Assembly (NCBI RefSeq): GCF_002218005.2
Contig: NZ_AP018678.1
Span: forward strand, 1,364,001-1,428,000
Length of the DNA: 64,000 nt
Source of the DNA: Vibrio algivorus
Lineage (GTDB): Bacteria > Pseudomonadota > Gammaproteobacteria > Enterobacterales > Vibrionaceae
Direction: 5' to 3'
Below are positions 62,793 to 64,000 of this stretch, one piece after another. How positions within the stretch are numbered: the first letter of the stretch is position 1; the number at the start of each line of letters is the position of its first letter. Both the position numbers and the translations under genes were made by a program. The notes beneath the pieces are model-generated. The model was not told where the DNA came from, made no database searches, and worked only from the letters and a program-made list of their open reading frames with translations.

Positions 62793-63995
62793 CTAAATAT
62801 CTTGAACGTCGAAATTAACTTCAGGGTTTACGTCAGCTTCGTAGTCAACACCGTCAACACCAAAACCAAATAGTTTCAAGAACTCTTCTTTGTACTCAAC
62901 GTAGTCTGTTAACTCTTTCAAGTTTTCAGTGGTTACTTGAGGCCATAGGTTACGACAATGCTGTTGAATGTCTTCACGTAGCTCCCAATCATCTAGACGA
63001 AGGCGGTTTTTGTCATCCACTTGTGGCGCGCTGCCATCTTCTTTGTATAGACGTTGAGTAAACATGCGGTGAATCTGTTCCATACAACCTTCGTGTACGC
63101 CTTCTTCACGCATTTTCTTAAATACCATCGCGATATAAAGAGGCATGACTGGAATTGCAGAACTTGCTTGAGTGACAACACTCTTCAGTACGGCAACGTT
63201 CGCAGTACCGTTAAGGCCCGCTAGCTTTTCATTTAATGCGGTTGCTGCACGGTCTAGGTCCATTTTTGCCTGACCTAGTGCACCATCCCAGTAGATTGGC
63301 CATGTTAGCTCAGTACCGATGTAGCTATAAGCGACAGTTTTACAACCTTCTGCTAGTACACCAGCTTCAGATAATGCTGCCATCCAAAGTTCCCAATCTT
63401 CGCCGCCCATTACAGTGACAGTATCTTTGATTTCCTGCTCTGTTGCTGGCTCAACACTGGCTTCAATAATAACGTCTTTATTGGTATCAACTGCAGTTGC
63501 AGTGTACGTTTCGCCAATTGGCTTAAGCGATGAACGAATTACTTCACCGGTTTCTGGCATCTTACGTACTGGTGACGCTAATGAATAAACCACCATATCG
63601 ATTTGGCCTAGATCAGCTTTGATCAGTTCAATCGTTTTTTGTTTTGCTTCATTTGAGAAAGCATCACCATTTAGGCTTTTAGAGTACAAACCTTCTTCTT
63701 TCGCTAACTTGTCAAAAGCTGCTGAGTTATACCAACCCGCTGTGCCAGTTTTTTTCTCTGTGCCAGGCTTTTCGAAAAACACACCGATTGTTGATGCGCC
63801 ACCGCCAAATGCAGCTGCAATACGAGATGACAAGCCATAGCCACTTGAAGAACCAACCACTAGCACGCGCTTTGGTGCGTTAGCAATCGGGCCTTGAGCT
63901 TTAGTATAGGCAATTTGTTCTTTTACGTTTGCTTCACAACCCACAGGGTGTGTTGTTGTACAGATAAATCCACGGATTTTCGGTTTGATGATCAT
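62793..63995 (-). CDS. fabV: Enoyl-ACP reductase FabV (trans-2-enoyl-CoA reductase)
   Basis: 400 residues, complete, the FabV length. It reduces enoyl-ACP with NADH in the last step of fatty-acid elongation and is largely insensitive to triclosan, unlike FabI. N-terminal IIKPKIRGFICTTTHPVGCEANVKEQIAY, nucleotide-binding VLVVGSSSGYGLSSRIAAAFGGGASTIGVFFEKPGTEKKTGTAGWYN, and the catalytic YX8K motif (YWDGALGQAK). It has its own terminator. Confidence 0.97.
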   Translation of the reverse strand: MIIKPKIRGFICTTTHPVGCEANVKEQIAYTKAQGPIANAPKRVLVVGSSSGYGLSSRIAAAFGGGASTIGVFFEKPGTEKKTGTAGWYNSAAFDKLAKEEGLYSKSLNGDAFSNEAKQKTIELIKADLGQIDMVVYSLASPVRKMPETGEVIRSSLKPIGETYTATAVDTNKDVIIEASVEPATEQEIKDTVTVMGGEDWELWMAALSEAGVLAEGCKTVAYSYIGTELTWPIYWDGALGQAKMDLDRAATALNEKLAGLNGTANVAVLKSVVTQASSAIPVMPLYIAMVFKKMREEGVHEGCMEQIHRMFTQRLYKEDGSAPQVDDKNRLRLDDWELREDIQQHCRNLWPQVTTENLKELTDYVEYKEEFLKLFGFGVDGVDYEADVNPEVNFDVQDI

Positions 63996-64000
63996 ATTCA

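Overview
The window is a stretch of chromosome from a low-GC gammaproteobacterium, almost certainly a member of the Vibrionaceae. The support is gene content and order: sbcB, lrgAB, cdd, purT; trxB-cydDC beside a VC1184-type PLP enzyme; serC, tfoX, panP, hexR, grxA; and fabV. From memory, much of this order resembles Vibrio cholerae chromosome 1. Several families of short palindromic repeats typical of vibrio intergenic DNA are also present. No rRNA, tRNA, CRISPR array, transposase or phage gene was seen.

Layout. 1-9.8 kb: partial hrpA, a TauE/SafE permease, a MITE-like palindromic element, a TerB-domain gene, sbcB, lrgA-lrgB, cdd, purT (with a PurR-like box), tpm and ihfA. 10.2-17.9 kb: a complete nrf set for periplasmic ammonia-forming nitrite respiration. 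nrfBCD and nrfEF read leftward, nrfA reads rightward from a shared control region with a perfect FNR box, and nrfG sits beyond a nested palindromic repeat. 18-24 kb: a peptide-binding protein, a lipoprotein and pheST. The nrf block lies between pheST and ihfA, which are adjacent in E. coli. 24-33 kb: a PQQ sugar dehydrogenase, Nudix and SIMPL proteins, a TrmK-like methyltransferase, maeA, sanA, a diguanylate cyclase and a DUF2797 protein.

33-41.5 kb holds the most striking accessory system: an orphan type VI secretion cluster read leftward in the order hcp, vgrG, DUF4123 adaptor, a 1218-residue LysM-fronted cargo and a lipoprotein that is probably its immunity partner. No core T6SS genes are present. 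Upstream of hcp is a near-consensus sigma-54 promoter with two palindromes two helical turns apart, placed like an activator-binding region. A strong intrinsic terminator separates hcp from vgrG, which would favour excess Hcp. The toxic activity of the cargo is not recognisable.

41.5-64 kb: a two-gene PLP enzyme / 2-oxoglutarate dioxygenase operon of unknown pathway, trxB, cydDC, serC, a DUF945 protein, a small outer-membrane barrel, tfoX, lysO, a small secreted protein, panP, hexR, grxA, a YbjL-type transporter, a DEAD-box helicase, a cold-shock/Excalibur fusion, an isoprenylcysteine-methyltransferase-like protein and fabV. Most transcription units end in clear intrinsic terminators, listed individually.
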